From contig NZ_BARE01000008.1 in assembly GCF_000367345.1 (NCBI RefSeq), positions 58,432-122,431 on the forward strand: a stretch of DNA of 64,000 nt. Direction: 5' to 3'. Origin of the DNA: Sphingobium xenophagum NBRC 107872. Lineage in GTDB: Bacteria > Pseudomonadota > Alphaproteobacteria > Sphingomonadales > Sphingomonadaceae. The notes beneath the pieces are model-generated. The model did no database searches. It worked only from the letters and a program-made list of their open reading frames with translations, and was not told the DNA's origin. Made by a program: the position numbers and the translations under genes. Shown one piece after another: positions 54,494-63,979 of this stretch (position 1 is the first letter of the stretch; each line of letters opens with the position of its first letter).

Positions 54494-55614
54494 CGCACGA
54501 TCCTTTGCAATTCGCGGCCCAGCGCGGCGATGTCGGCGCGGCTGACGTTTAGCGTCAGCGAGATGCGCAGGCGGCTGGTGCCGGGCGGGACGGTGGGCGG
54601 GCGGATGCCGCGCACGTCGAAGCCGGCTTCCTGCAGGGCGGCGGCGGCGGCCATGGTGCGGGCGTCGTCGCCCAATATGACCGGCACGATCTGGCTGCGC
54701 GGGGTGGGCAGGCCGAGCGGGCCGCAGATCGATTCGGCGGCGTCCTGCCGCAACGTCGCCAGCCGGTCACGCAGGTCGTCCGCTTCCTCGATCCGGTCCA
54801 ATGCCGCGGACACGGCGACCGTCATCAGCGGCGATGGCGCGGTGGAGAAGATGAAGGCGCGGGCGCGGTTGATGAGATAGTCGATATGGATGCGCTGGCC
54901 GCAGATCAGCGCGCCCTCGACGCCCATCGCCTTGCCGCAGGTGTGCAGGGTGATGACATTGTGCAGCCCGTCGAGCCCGGCAGACAGGCCGCGCCCGCCC
55001 GGACCGAATACGCCGGTGCCATGGGCTTCGTCCAGGATCAGCATGCCGTGATGCCTGGCCGCCAATTTGGCGAGATCGGCGAGCGGGGCAATGTCGCCAT
55101 CCATGGAGTAGAGTGTTTCGACCGCGATCCAGATGCGCCCCTTTCCCCCTTCTGCGCGGAAGGCGGCGATCAGGTCGGCAAAGCTCTGCACGTCATTATG
55201 GCGGGCGAACACGGCGGTCGCCTTGCTCATGCGGATGCCGTCATGGGCGCTGGCGTGGATCAGTTCATCGGCAACGATCAGGTCGCCGCGCTGGGGCAGG
55301 GTGGCGAACAGGGCCAGATTGGCGACATAGCCATTGGCGACGAACAGGGTGGCCTGGGTGCGGAAGAAATCGGCGGCCTTCGCCTCCAGCCCTTCATGTT
55401 CGGGGGCATTGCCGCGCAGCAGTCGCGATCCGCCGGACCCGACCGGCACGCCGCGCCCGATCGCGTCGGCAACAGCGCCTGCAATGATCGGATCGCCCGA
55501 CAGGCCGAGATAGTCGTTGGAAGCGAAATCGCGGCCCGTCCGGGGGATCAGACGGCGCAACCGGCCACGCGATTCGAGCGCGACCAGCTGTCTGGCAAAG
55601 GGTTCGGCGGTCAT
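54490..55614 (-). CDS. bioF: 8-amino-7-oxononanoate synthase
   Basis: Condenses pimeloyl-thioester with alanine, first committed step of biotin ring assembly. 374 residues from ATG 55614 (MTAEPFARQLVALESRG); no good RBS precedes it, which is notable because a 14-codon frame ends eight bases upstream. Seen: FASNDYLGLSGDPII, GSGGSRLLRGNAPEHEGLEA, LILDEAHGTGVFG, ITLHTCGKAMGVEGALI (PLP Lys) and FIFSTAPSP. bioD follows with overlap. BioF class-II aminotransferase, family certain. Confidence 0.95.
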   Translation of the reverse strand: MTAEPFARQLVALESRGRLRRLIPRTGRDFASNDYLGLSGDPIIAGAVADAIGRGVPVGSGGSRLLRGNAPEHEGLEAKAADFFRTQATLFVANGYVANLALFATLPQRGDLIVADELIHASAHDGIRMSKATAVFARHNDVQSFADLIAAFRAEGGKGRIWIAVETLYSMDGDIAPLADLAKLAARHHGMLILDEAHGTGVFGPGGRGLSAGLDGLHNVITLHTCGKAMGVEGALICGQRIHIDYLINRARAFIFSTAPSPLMTVAVSAALDRIEEADDLRDRLATLRQDAAESICGPLGLPTPRSQIVPVILGDDARTMAAAAALQEAGFDVRGIRPPTVPPGTSRLRISLTLNVSRADIAALGRELQRIVR

Positions 55615-55622
55615 GGCCGGGG

Positions 55623-55667
55623 CTATAGGCGCGGGGGCGGAACTTCGCAAACTTCGCCCATATTCAT
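55623..55667 (-). other. Possible leader reading frame upstream of bioF
   Basis: ATG at 55667, TAG at 55623-55625, reading MNMGEVCEVPPPRL (14 residues). It stops eight bases before the bioF ATG, which has no clear ribosome site, so translational coupling is possible. The DNA (55637-55661) is 24/25 identical to the element at 26680-26704 upstream of a TonB receptor. Translation is not demonstrated. Confidence 0.42.
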
Positions 55668-55865
55668 ATATGCAAATTTCAGGCGAAACCTTGCGCGGCC
55701 CCCGGCGCGGCGGCGGGGGTGAAACGGACGATAGGAAAGAGCGGGACGGGCGGAACTGTAACAGACGGGGGTGGTGTAGGACAGGGCGACCCTTAAACGC
55801 CGATCGTCAAGGCAGATTGATGTCGCCGTGAAACGGAGGTCGGGCGTCTTGCCCAGAATCATCGC

Positions 55866-56546
55866 CTAGAAGCTGAACCCCAGCGACACAGACGCGACAT
55901 GGTCATTGCTGTCGTCGGCCGACGGGCGGAAGCCGTGCTGGTGGAGATAGCCGATTTCCATATTCACATTTTTGGCGAGCGGCGTGGTGATGGCGATCAG
56001 ATTGCGCATCCGTTCTTCGCCCTGGACCCGCTGGAAATTGGTCTTGTTGAGATCGAAGAAGCTTTCATGGCTGAGCACCAGCGCGGTCTTTTTGCCGTCC
56101 TGAAACGGCAGCACGAACTTCACATAGGGACGCAGGCGATAGGCCGTTCCATCGACGCCGTCGCGCCAGCGCTCCTCCATCCGCATCCGCGCGCTGAGCG
56201 TGCCGCGACCGATTTTCAGAATATTGTCGGCGGTGATCTGCTGGCGGCCGCGATGCTCCATGACGGTGAAGTCGCCCCCTGCATATTGCGGGTCATGGGT
56301 ATAGCCCGCCCATAGCGTCACCTGCTTGCCGATCTTGTAGCCGACCAGCGTATTGGATTCGACTTCATACAGCCCCTTGCGGTCATCACTGAAGCGCAGG
56401 ACGACTTCCTGCGACAGCCGCCATTTGTCGCCCAGCTTCACCGTCGCATTGGCAGTGGTCCATAATTGTTCATCCTCGCTGGCGTGGGCGGCATTGGGCA
56501 GTGCCAGCGTAGCAAGCAGGGGCAGAAGCAAAAGGGACAGGCGCAT
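55866..56546 (-). CDS. DUF2490 outer-membrane protein
   Basis: 226 residues. Signal peptide MRLSLLLLPLLATLALPNAAHA, then strands EDEQLWTTANATVKLGDKWRLSQEVVLRFSDD, NTLVGYKIGKQVTLWAGYTHD, RMRMEERWRD, RLRPYVKFVLPFQDG and C-terminal VASVSLGFSF ending in Phe. DUF2490 proteins are predicted 12-ish strand barrels of the outer membrane of unknown role. Follows the 250-base gap upstream of bioF on the minus strand. Confidence 0.88.
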   Translation of the reverse strand: MRLSLLLLPLLATLALPNAAHASEDEQLWTTANATVKLGDKWRLSQEVVLRFSDDRKGLYEVESNTLVGYKIGKQVTLWAGYTHDPQYAGGDFTVMEHRGRQQITADNILKIGRGTLSARMRMEERWRDGVDGTAYRLRPYVKFVLPFQDGKKTALVLSHESFFDLNKTNFQRVQGEERMRNLIAITTPLAKNVNMEIGYLHQHGFRPSADDSNDHVASVSLGFSF

Positions 56547-56659
56547 GGGTCATCGTCTCCACCGCCTGCGTGGCGGTGCGGCGCCTCTATGACCGTTACG
56601 TTACAATGTGGTGACTGAAAAATTGCGGTTTTGTGACACAATGTTGCCAGACGAGGCTG

Positions 56660-58618
56660 TCACGCCGGGTTATGGGCTTTCAAAAAGGCGTCCATCTGTT
56701 CGAGAAACTCCAGCCGGTCCGCTTCGCGGGAAAAATGATGATCGGCCAGCGGCTGTTCGACATAGATATAGTCGCGCCCCTCGACCTTGCCTGCGGCCTT
56801 GAGCTTTTCGGCCATTTCGCGGGACTGATTGACCTGAACGCGCCGGTCCTTCTTTCCGTGCATCAGCAGGATGGGCGTGGCAAACTGGCTGGCAAAATGG
56901 ACTGGCGAGACCGACGCGAAATCGGGAGCCTGTTCCTTCAGCCAGTCCTGGCGCGTGCTATGGTTGAGGAAGCGACGATCATAGCGCATCATCGCCGCCA
57001 GGTCCGATACCCCGGCGTAAGAGACGGCGCAGCGATATTTCGCCGGATCGCGCTGGGCCGCGCGCATGGCGGCATAACCGCCATAGGAAGCGCCCACCAT
57101 GCAGACGCGTTTGGGATCGGCAATGCCTTGCTTGACCGCCCAGTCGACCGCATCGTTCAGGTCGTCCTGCATGGCAAGGCCCCATTGCCCTTCGCCCTTT
57201 TCCGCAAAGGCGGTGCCATAGCCCGATGACCCGCGATAATTGGGTTGCAGCACGGCATAGCCGCGCCAGGCGAGGAACTGCACCCACCAGTCCCAATCTT
57301 CGCTGTCACGGGCGAACGGGCCGCCATGGGGCATCAGGATGAGCGGCAGATCCTTCGCCGCCGATCCGACCGGCAGGGTCAGGACGGCGGCGATGTCCAG
57401 CCCGTCACGCGCCTTGTAGTGGATGGTCTTGACCGGGCCGAGATGGGTTTTCGTACTGAACCGGCCGCTGACCTTGGACAACAGGCTCATCGCGCCCGCG
57501 TTGGTATCATAATAATAATAGGCGCCCGGCTGATCGGCCGAGCCGACATGGACGATCATCCTTTGCCGGTCGCGGCTGAGCGATATGATGCGCGCGCGCC
57601 GATCGGGGACTGCCTTGTCCAGATCCGCCTGAATTTTGGCGAGAGTGGCGTCGAACCAATGGACCGACGGCCCGTTTGCGGTGTAGGCCACACCGGCCAG
57701 CGCCATTCCGCTGCTGTCGGTCGATATGCTGCCTATGTCGAAACCCGGAGCGGAAAAAATCTTCTTCCCCAACTCCAGCGTGGTCAGGTCCAGTTCGTAG
57801 AGGGCATCGGTGCCCTCGCGATCATCTTCTGCAATCGCCTTGTTCGGATCTGCGGTAAAAAGCAGTGGCGAGACAAGGGATTCGCCACGGCGCCGATCGG
57901 CGCGATCGATCGTTCGGAACGATGCTTTCCCGTCCGGTCGATAGACAAGTTTCGCCGTTCGCGTCGCATCACTATAGCCCACGCCCATGCGAACCGTGCC
58001 GGCTGCGTCGGCAAACCAGCTGCGCACGAACGTTTTCGGGGCGACGACGCTGTGCATCCGTCCGGTGCTGACGTCAATTTCATCGACCCTTGGCCAGAAA
58101 CCCGGCTCGTCGTAAAAAATGGAGGTCTGGTAGGAGAGCATGATGCGCGGCGTGCCGTCGCGCGCCATCCAGATGACATCGTCGGCATTTTGCGCAGCGT
58201 CCTTTTTCGCCAGCAGGATCACCTTGCTGCCGTCACGTTTTATGCTGACGACGCGGCTGATATACCAGGGCGTCCCCTGCACATTGCTTTCAGCGCCCAC
58301 GCCAGCAATCAGCCAGTCGTCATTGACCCATTGCCACCAGTTGAGGTCGTTGTCGCTCAACCCTATCGATCGGATACGGTCGGCCCCTTCATGAACGTCG
58401 GCGATGACGAGTCGCTGTTCGCCGTTCACCGCCACGCGGCTGGCGATATGCAGGCCGTTGGGCGACAGGGCCGGCGCATCCATGAGCGGCAGCGCGGCGA
58501 AATCCTTAAGCGTGTAGGCCGGTGCGGCGGTCTGGGCCGGAGCAACCGGGGCGTCGGTCTGCGCCAGCGCCGCGAAAGGCAGGGCGCTGCTCGCCAGCCA
58601 TGTGAAAAACGCTTTCAT
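56660..58618 (-). CDS. S9-family prolyl oligopeptidase-like peptidase
   Basis: 652 residues from ATG 58618 with signal peptide MKAFFTWLASSALPFAALAQ. A beta-propeller region (residues 40-390) precedes the alpha/beta-hydrolase domain with nucleophile in VCMVGASYGGYAAM near 509, Asp in LMHGKKDRRV near 585 and His in LADHHFSREADRLEF near 625. Cuts peptides next to proline or acts as a dipeptidyl aminopeptidase in the periplasm. A hairpin at 58638-58670 lies in front of the start. Confidence 0.9.
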   Translation of the reverse strand: MKAFFTWLASSALPFAALAQTDAPVAPAQTAAPAYTLKDFAALPLMDAPALSPNGLHIASRVAVNGEQRLVIADVHEGADRIRSIGLSDNDLNWWQWVNDDWLIAGVGAESNVQGTPWYISRVVSIKRDGSKVILLAKKDAAQNADDVIWMARDGTPRIMLSYQTSIFYDEPGFWPRVDEIDVSTGRMHSVVAPKTFVRSWFADAAGTVRMGVGYSDATRTAKLVYRPDGKASFRTIDRADRRRGESLVSPLLFTADPNKAIAEDDREGTDALYELDLTTLELGKKIFSAPGFDIGSISTDSSGMALAGVAYTANGPSVHWFDATLAKIQADLDKAVPDRRARIISLSRDRQRMIVHVGSADQPGAYYYYDTNAGAMSLLSKVSGRFSTKTHLGPVKTIHYKARDGLDIAAVLTLPVGSAAKDLPLILMPHGGPFARDSEDWDWWVQFLAWRGYAVLQPNYRGSSGYGTAFAEKGEGQWGLAMQDDLNDAVDWAVKQGIADPKRVCMVGASYGGYAAMRAAQRDPAKYRCAVSYAGVSDLAAMMRYDRRFLNHSTRQDWLKEQAPDFASVSPVHFASQFATPILLMHGKKDRRVQVNQSREMAEKLKAAGKVEGRDYIYVEQPLADHHFSREADRLEFLEQMDAFLKAHNPA

Positions 58619-58637
58619 TCCTATGCCCCCGAAACGA

Positions 58638-58670
58638 CCAACCCCGCCCTGGGAAATAGGGCGGGGTTGG
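58638..58670. terminator. Strong hairpin between hppA and the S9 peptidase
   Basis: CCAACCCCGCCCT, loop GGGAAAT, AGGGCGGGGTTGG: a perfect 13-pair stem. It lies 47 bases after the hppA stop and 20 bases before the peptidase start, so it probably ends the hppA transcript. On the minus strand it is followed by TCGTTTC, a weak T-run. Confidence 0.8.
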
Positions 58671-58716
58671 CGCTTCGTCACGATATTTTTGTTATCGTTT
58701 CAGTCCGTTGTGGGGA

Positions 58717-60843
58717 CTACATGCCCCCATGCGCCAGCGCAGCCAGCAGCAGCAGCGCGACGATGTTGGTGATCTTGATCATCGGGTTGACCGCCGGGCC
58801 AGCGGTGTCCTTGTAGGGATCACCCACCGTGTCGCCGGTGACAGCGGCCTTATGGGCTTCGCTGCCCTTGCCGCCATGATGGCCATCCTCGATATATTTC
58901 TTCGCATTGTCCCATGCGCCGCCGCCACTGGTCATGGAGATGGCGACGAACAGGCCCGACACGATGACGCCCAGCAGCAGCGCGCCAAGGGCGGCAAAGC
59001 CGTTGGAGACGCCCGCGACGGCGGCGATGACGAAATAGACGATGATGGGCGCAAGGACGGGCAGGAGCGAGGGGACGATCATTTCCTTGATCGCCGCCTT
59101 CGTCACCAGATCGACCGTGCGGGCATAGTCGGGCTTGCTGGTGCCGTCCATGATGCCCTTGTTTTCCGCAAATTGCGCGCGGACGTCCTTGACCACGTCA
59201 CCGGCGGCGCGGCCCACGGCGGTCATGCCCATCGCTCCGAACAGATAGGGGAGCAAAGCGCCCAGCAGCAGCCCGACGATCACATAGGGATTGGAGAGGC
59301 TGAAATCGACCGGGGCGGTAAGGCCCAGCGCCGAATTGTAGAATTTCAGATCCTCCGTATAGGCGCCGAACAGCACCAGCGCGGCCAGCCCCGCCGAGCC
59401 GATGGCATAGCCCTTCGTCACCGCCTTGGTCGTGTTACCCACAGCGTCGAGCGCGTCGGTCTTGACCCGGACGCTGTCATCGAGATGCGCCATTTCGGCA
59501 ATGCCGCCGGCATTGTCGGTGACAGGGCCATAGGCATCGAGCGCCACGACCATCCCGGCAAGCGCCAGCATGGCGGTTGCGGCAAAGGCGATGCCGATCA
59601 GGCCCGCCAGCTGATGGGCGACGATGATGCCCGCGACGATCACCAGCGTAGGCAAGGCAGTCGATTCCAGGCTGACGGCCAGACCCTGAATGACGTTGGT
59701 GCCATGGCCGGTTTCGGACGCCTTGGCGATGGAGCGGACCGGGCGATAATTGGTGCCGGTATAATATTCGGTGATGACGACGAGCAGCCCGGTGACGGCC
59801 AGCCCGACCATCATCGACCAGAACAGGTCCATGCCGGTATAGCCGCCGACCCCGTCCAGATCCGCGCCGAACACTGCGTTCATGTCGCCCAGCGTGCGCC
59901 AGCTGACATAATAGATGGCCGGGATGGAAAGGATCGCGGTGACCCAGAAGCCCTTGTAGAGCGCACCCATGATCGACTGGCTGGACCCCAGCCGCACGAA
60001 ATAGGTGCCGATGATGGAGGTGATGATGCACACCCCGCCCACGATCAGCGGGAGCGACATCAGGCTCATCTTGAAGGCATTGTCGACGCCTGCGACCAGC
60101 AGCGCGATCAGCACCATGGTCGCGCCGACGGTGACGACATAGGTTTCGAACAGGTCGGCGGCCATGCCCGCGCAATCGCCGACATTGTCACCGACATTGT
60201 CGGCGATGACGGCGGGGTTGCGTGGGTCGTCTTCCGGTATGCCGGCTTCGACCTTGCCCACCAGATCCGCGCCGACATCGGCGGCCTTGGTAAAGATGCC
60301 GCCGCCAAGGCGGGCGAAGATGGAGATGAGCGACGCGCCGAACGCCAGCGCGACGAGGCTGTCGATGACGAGGCGATCGTCGGGCGCATGGCCGGCCGGG
60401 CCGGTCAGATACCAGAAGAACAGGCTGATCGCGAGCAGGGCAAGGCCCGCCACGAGCATGCCGGTGATGGCCCCGGCGCGGAAGGCGACGGTAAGGCCGC
60501 TTTGCAGCGTGCCGCGACAGGCTTCAGCGGTGCGGACATTGGCGCGCACCGAAATATTCATGCCGATAAAGCCCGCCGCACCCGACAGGACCGCGCCGAT
60601 CAGGAAACCGACCGCCGAAGTCAGCCCCAGAAAATAGAATACCAGCAGCGCGACGACCGCGCCGACAATGGCGATGGTGGTATATTGGCGGCCCAGATAG
60701 GCTTTCGCCCCTTCCTGAATGGCGGCGGCGATCGATTGCATGGTGGCGTTGCCCGCAGGCGCATTGAGCACCTGCCGGCTGGTGAACAGGCCGTAGAGCA
60801 CGGCCAGCAGGCCGCACCCTATGGCGATGATGACGATTGGCAT
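58717..60843 (-). CDS. hppA: K+-independent proton-translocating pyrophosphatase
   Basis: Membrane pump that couples pyrophosphate hydrolysis to H+ export. 708 residues with 15-16 TM spans. Seen: [23 protein letters not shown] substrate site ([10 protein letters not shown]), [31 protein letters not shown], and [17 protein letters not shown]. The Lys in GNTTKA is the residue that marks K+-independent forms; K+-dependent ones have Ala there. ATG 60843. The strong hairpin at 58638 lies downstream. It is common in alphaproteobacteria. No operon partner on this strand before thiL. Confidence 0.96.
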   Translation of the reverse strand: MPIVIIAIGCGLLAVLYGLFTSRQVLNAPAGNATMQSIAAAIQEGAKAYLGRQYTTIAIVGAVVALLVFYFLGLTSAVGFLIGAVLSGAAGFIGMNISVRANVRTAEACRGTLQSGLTVAFRAGAITGMLVAGLALLAISLFFWYLTGPAGHAPDDRLVIDSLVALAFGASLISIFARLGGGIFTKAADVGADLVGKVEAGIPEDDPRNPAVIADNVGDNVGDCAGMAADLFETYVVTVGATMVLIALLVAGVDNAFKMSLMSLPLIVGGVCIITSIIGTYFVRLGSSQSIMGALYKGFWVTAILSIPAIYYVSWRTLGDMNAVFGADLDGVGGYTGMDLFWSMMVGLAVTGLLVVITEYYTGTNYRPVRSIAKASETGHGTNVIQGLAVSLESTALPTLVIVAGIIVAHQLAGLIGIAFAATAMLALAGMVVALDAYGPVTDNAGGIAEMAHLDDSVRVKTDALDAVGNTTKAVTKGYAIGSAGLAALVLFGAYTEDLKFYNSALGLTAPVDFSLSNPYVIVGLLLGALLPYLFGAMGMTAVGRAAGDVVKDVRAQFAENKGIMDGTSKPDYARTVDLVTKAAIKEMIVPSLLPVLAPIIVYFVIAAVAGVSNGFAALGALLLGVIVSGLFVAISMTSGGGAWDNAKKYIEDGHHGGKGSEAHKAAVTGDTVGDPYKDTAGPAVNPMIKITNIVALLLLAALAHGGM

Positions 60844-61061
60844 AGACGTTCCTCTCCCCCGTTTATGACTTTCATCGGCCGCTCCGCAGGGAATGACGGG
60901 CGAACGAAGGGCGCATAGGCGGGCGGCCGGACGGAGGGGGTCCGACATCTGGCACCGCGTCAATCAGCAACAGGCACACGCACATAAGCGGTCCAACCGG
61001 GCTGAGAATAGGGTGAGATGAAGCTACAGACCCGGCAGCGCGCGTCAAGCGGGTTGGGGGA

Positions 61062-61976
61062 CTATCCGTGTTCCCAGCCAAGTGTGGCCGGTAATGGCAC
61101 GGTTGCGCCGTCGATCATGAGGGTCAGGCCCGTCCCGGCACTGACATGGCCGATGCGGATGGCGCGGACGGGGGGCGTTTCGCCGCGCGGCAGGGTGAAG
61201 AGCAGTTCATAGTCGTCCCCGGCCTGGGCCGCGGCGATCTGCACCGCGGTGCTGGCCCCGCGCACGCTCTCCAGCGCGGGGGACAAGGGGATATGGTCGA
61301 TGGTGATGGCGACGCCGCTGGCCTGCGCCATCCGCTGCGCGTCGATCAGCAGGCCGTCCGACAGGTCCATCATCGCGCTGGCCAGCGGGGCGATCAGCGC
61401 GCCTTCGGACAGGCGGGGACGGGGGCGGCGATAGGCGTCGACCAGCGGGCCGGACGCGCCGGGATCGGCACGGGCAAGGGTGAGGCCGATGCCTGCGTCG
61501 CCGACCGGGCCAGTGACATAGAGCATGTCGCCCGGCTGCGCGCCGTCGCGGGTGGGGATGGGGCAGCCTGCCTCGCCGATCGCGGTCAGCGTGTAGCTGC
61601 GTGGCGCGCCATCGGGCATCTTGACCGTATCGCCGCCCAGCAGCGGCAGGCCATGGCGGTCAAGCGCGTCGCCCAGCCCGTCGAGAAAGGCGGCGTCCCA
61701 CGCTTCGTCGCCCGACAGCGCATAGTTGAGCAGGCAGCCGACCGGCCGTGCGCCCTTGGCCGCGAGGTCGGACAGGTTCACGGCGGCGAGTTTCCAGCCA
61801 ATGTCGGCGGGCGGATCGGTGGGGAGATAATGGACCCCCTCCACCATCGTGTCGCTGGTGAGGATGAGTTTCGTGTCGCCGACCGGCAGGATCGCGACGT
61901 CGTCCATCAACCCCTGCGCGGCGGGATGGTTGGCCAGCAGGCGCAGCAGGTCGAGGAAGCGGGATTCGGCGGACAT
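61062..61976 (-). CDS. thiL: Thiamine-monophosphate kinase
   Basis: Phosphorylates thiamine phosphate to the active cofactor thiamine pyrophosphate. 304 residues. MDDVAILPVGDTKLILTSDT, EGVHYLPTDPPADIGWKLAA, AVNLSDLAAKGARPVGCLLN, GGDTVKMPDG and DLSDGLLIDAQRM are family motifs. Lies downstream of nusB (conserved order), with a repeat between them. Complements the riboswitch-controlled thiC elsewhere in the window. Confidence 0.95.
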   Translation of the reverse strand: MSAESRFLDLLRLLANHPAAQGLMDDVAILPVGDTKLILTSDTMVEGVHYLPTDPPADIGWKLAAVNLSDLAAKGARPVGCLLNYALSGDEAWDAAFLDGLGDALDRHGLPLLGGDTVKMPDGAPRSYTLTAIGEAGCPIPTRDGAQPGDMLYVTGPVGDAGIGLTLARADPGASGPLVDAYRRPRPRLSEGALIAPLASAMMDLSDGLLIDAQRMAQASGVAITIDHIPLSPALESVRGASTAVQIAAAQAGDDYELLFTLPRGETPPVRAIRIGHVSAGTGLTLMIDGATVPLPATLGWEHG

Positions 61977-61988
61977 GGCTATACCCTA

Positions 61989-62086
61989 CCGTTCGGGCTG
62001 AGCGAAGTCGAAGCCCTACATCGAGCGCAGCGAGATGCCTTCGACTTCGCTCAGGCGCGCCCTTCGACTTCGCTCAGGGCGAACGG
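61989..62086. repeat. CCGTTCG/GAGCGAAGTCGAAG repeat, nearly symmetric
   Basis: Left arm CCGTTCGGGCTGAGCGAAGT from 61989 and right arm ending ACTTCGCTCAGGGCGAACGG at 62086, complementary with two mismatches, with a further CTTCGACTTCGCTCAGG unit between. Lies between thiL and nusB. Same family as 62552, 7570, 9260 and probably 45302. Confidence 0.85.
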
Positions 62087-62090
62087 AGCT

Positions 62091-62537
62091 TTACTTACGC
62101 GCGTCCTTGGCCACGGCATCCAGCAAGCCGTTCACGAAGCCGGACTCGCGCTTGTCGTAGAAGGCGTGGGCGACATCGACATATTCGCTGATGATCGTCG
62201 CGGTCGCGATGTCGGCACGGGCCAGCAGTTCATAGGTGCCCGCGCGCAGGATCTGGCGCATCGGCTTGTCGAGCCGTTCAAGGCTCCAGAGGCTCGACAG
62301 GCGGGCGACGATCAGCGCGTCGATCTCGTCCCGGCGCTTGTCCACGCCGGACACGATATCATCGAAAAACGGCTCCTCCGCCGGGGCGTAGGTGACATCC
62401 TCGATCGTGGCGCCCAGGCGGTGGGCATGGAATTCGTGCAGCAGGACATGGACGGGCGTACCCTCCATTTCGAGCTGGTACAGCGCCTGGACCGCGGCAA
62501 GGCGCGCGGCGGAGCGGGATTTGGAGCGTGCTTTCAT
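62091..62537 (-). CDS. nusB: Transcription antitermination factor NusB
   Basis: 148 residues. SRSAARLAAVQALYQLEMEG at the N-terminus, RLDKPMRQILRAGTYELLAR and the C-terminal ISEYVDVAHAFYDKRESGFVNGLLDA segments are typical. Helical protein of the rRNA antitermination complex with NusE. Flanked on both sides by the CCGTTCG repeats. Order hisD-nusB-thiL on the minus strand. Confidence 0.95.
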   Translation of the reverse strand: MKARSKSRSAARLAAVQALYQLEMEGTPVHVLLHEFHAHRLGATIEDVTYAPAEEPFFDDIVSGVDKRRDEIDALIVARLSSLWSLERLDKPMRQILRAGTYELLARADIATATIISEYVDVAHAFYDKRESGFVNGLLDAVAKDARK

Positions 62538-62551
62538 AATGTCTTCCTTAG

Positions 62552-62627
62552 CCGTTCGGGCTGAGCTTGTCGAAGCGGCTTCGCCTTCGGCTCTGCCCAG
62601 CCCTTCGACTTCGCTCAGGGCGAACGG
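62552..62627. repeat. Second CCGTTCG/GAGC..GTCGAAG repeat
   Basis: Left arm CCGTTCGGGCTGAGCTTGTC from 62552, right arm CCCTTCGACTTCGCTCAGGGCGAACGG's outer part ends at 62627. Mismatched copy of the repeat at 61989. It fills the gap between nusB and hisD. Confidence 0.85.
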
Positions 62628-62630
62628 AAT

Positions 62631-63920
62631 TTATGTTAAACGGAGAGATATTGACGCCGCGTGCGCTGGCAGGCCTTCGGCTTCGGCCAGCGCCACAGCA
62701 GCCGGGCCGATCGCGCGGATCGCGGCATCGTCGAGGCTGAGGAAGCTGGTGCGTTTCATGAAGTCCAGCACCGACAGGCCCGACGAGAAGCGCGCGCGGC
62801 GGCCCGTGGGCAGGACGTGGTTCGGCCCGGCGACATAATCGCCGACCGCTTCGGGCGTCATGCGACCCAGGAAAACCGATCCGGCGTGCCGTACCTTGGC
62901 GAACAGCGCGTCGGGATCGTCCACCGCGAGTTCGAGATGTTCGGCGGCGAGGCGGTTGACCAGCGGCATCGCCTCTTCAAAATCGCGCACGATGATGATC
63001 GCGCCATTGGCGGTCCAGCTGGCGCGGGCGACCTTTTCCGTGGCGAGTTGGCCAAGCCGCCCGTCGACCGCGCGATCGACCGCATCGGCAAAGGCCGCGT
63101 CATCGGTAAACAGGATCGACTGGCTGGTCGGGTCATGTTCCGACTGGCTGAGCAAATCGGCGGCGATCCAGTCGGGATTATTCCTGCCGTCCGCGACGAC
63201 GACGATTTCCGAAGGCCCGGCGACCATGTCGATGCCGACCACGCCGTAAAGCTGGCGCTTGGCTTCGGCGACCCAGGCATTGCCGGGTCCGGTGATGACG
63301 TCCACCGGCGCGATCCGGTCCGTGCCATAAGCCAGCGCGGCAATGGCCTGCGCCCCGCCGACGCGCCAGATTTCCTCTATCCCCGCAATCTGCGCGGCGG
63401 CCAGCACCAGCGGGTTGATCTCCCCATTGGGAGTGGGCGTGACCATCGCGATGCGCTGCACGCCCGCGACCTTGGCCGGGATGACGTTCATCAGCAGCGA
63501 ACTGGGATAGGCGGCGCGCCCGCCCGGTACATAGAGGCCCGCTGCGTCGACCGCGCTCCAGCGCGCGCCCAGGCGCACGCCCGCGCTGTCCACGCCGTCG
63601 CTGTCCACGGGCCGCTGCTTTTCATGATAGGCGGTGATGCGCGCGGCGGCGAGTTCGAGCGCGTCGCGCAGCGGGGTCGAGAGCGTGTCGAGCGCGGCGC
63701 GGGTTTCCGCCGCCGTCACGGCCCATCCGGTGACGTTCAGGTCATGATGGTCGAAGCGCTGCGTATAGTCGGCCAGCGCCGCGTCCCCGTTCGCGCGCAC
63801 GGCCTTCAATATGGCGGTCACGTCGCGCGAGACATCTTCATCGGCTTCGCGGCGCGCGTCGACCAAGTTGGTGAAGGCGGCGGCGAAATCGGGCGCGGTG
63901 GTGGTGAGGCGCTGGGTCAT
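62631..63920 (-). CDS. hisD: Histidinol dehydrogenase
   Basis: Two-step NAD-linked oxidation of histidinol to histidine. 429 residues. RVGGAQAIAALAYGTDRIAP, VDVITGPGNAWVAEAKRQ, GPSEIVVVADG, DLLSQSEHDP (zinc ligands), and GPNHVLPTGRRARFSSGLS. Complete, ATG at 63920. hisC is 60 kb away at the other end, so his genes are scattered. The 5' side meets a palindromic repeat at 63931. Confidence 0.97.
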   Translation of the reverse strand: MTQRLTTTAPDFAAAFTNLVDARREADEDVSRDVTAILKAVRANGDAALADYTQRFDHHDLNVTGWAVTAAETRAALDTLSTPLRDALELAAARITAYHEKQRPVDSDGVDSAGVRLGARWSAVDAAGLYVPGGRAAYPSSLLMNVIPAKVAGVQRIAMVTPTPNGEINPLVLAAAQIAGIEEIWRVGGAQAIAALAYGTDRIAPVDVITGPGNAWVAEAKRQLYGVVGIDMVAGPSEIVVVADGRNNPDWIAADLLSQSEHDPTSQSILFTDDAAFADAVDRAVDGRLGQLATEKVARASWTANGAIIIVRDFEEAMPLVNRLAAEHLELAVDDPDALFAKVRHAGSVFLGRMTPEAVGDYVAGPNHVLPTGRRARFSSGLSVLDFMKRTSFLSLDDAAIRAIGPAAVALAEAEGLPAHAASISLRLT

Positions 63921-63930
63921 GGCTGCTCAA

Positions 63931-63979
63931 ATCCTCCCCTGCTAGGGGAGGTGGCAGGGCGTAGCCCTGACGGAGGGGT
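63931..63979. repeat. CTCCCC..GGGGAG repeat upstream of hisD
   Basis: CTCCCC-TGCTA-GGGGAG then a second stem GGGC-GTA-GCCC and GACGGAGGGG. Same layout as the element embedded in thiC at 25331-25384. Lies 11 bases in front of the hisD start, so it may affect its leader. Confidence 0.8.

Noticed and set aside
55614..55670. BioR-type operator TTATnnATAA before bioF
   Set aside because: No such word in the leader; only AT-rich ATTCATATATGCAAATTT, which lacks the pattern.
58708..60918. Long plus-strand open frame opposite hppA, 736 codons
   Set aside because: It is the antisense of a clear proton pyrophosphatase; its product is His/Asp/Gln-rich with no motif, as expected of reversed GC-rich sequence.
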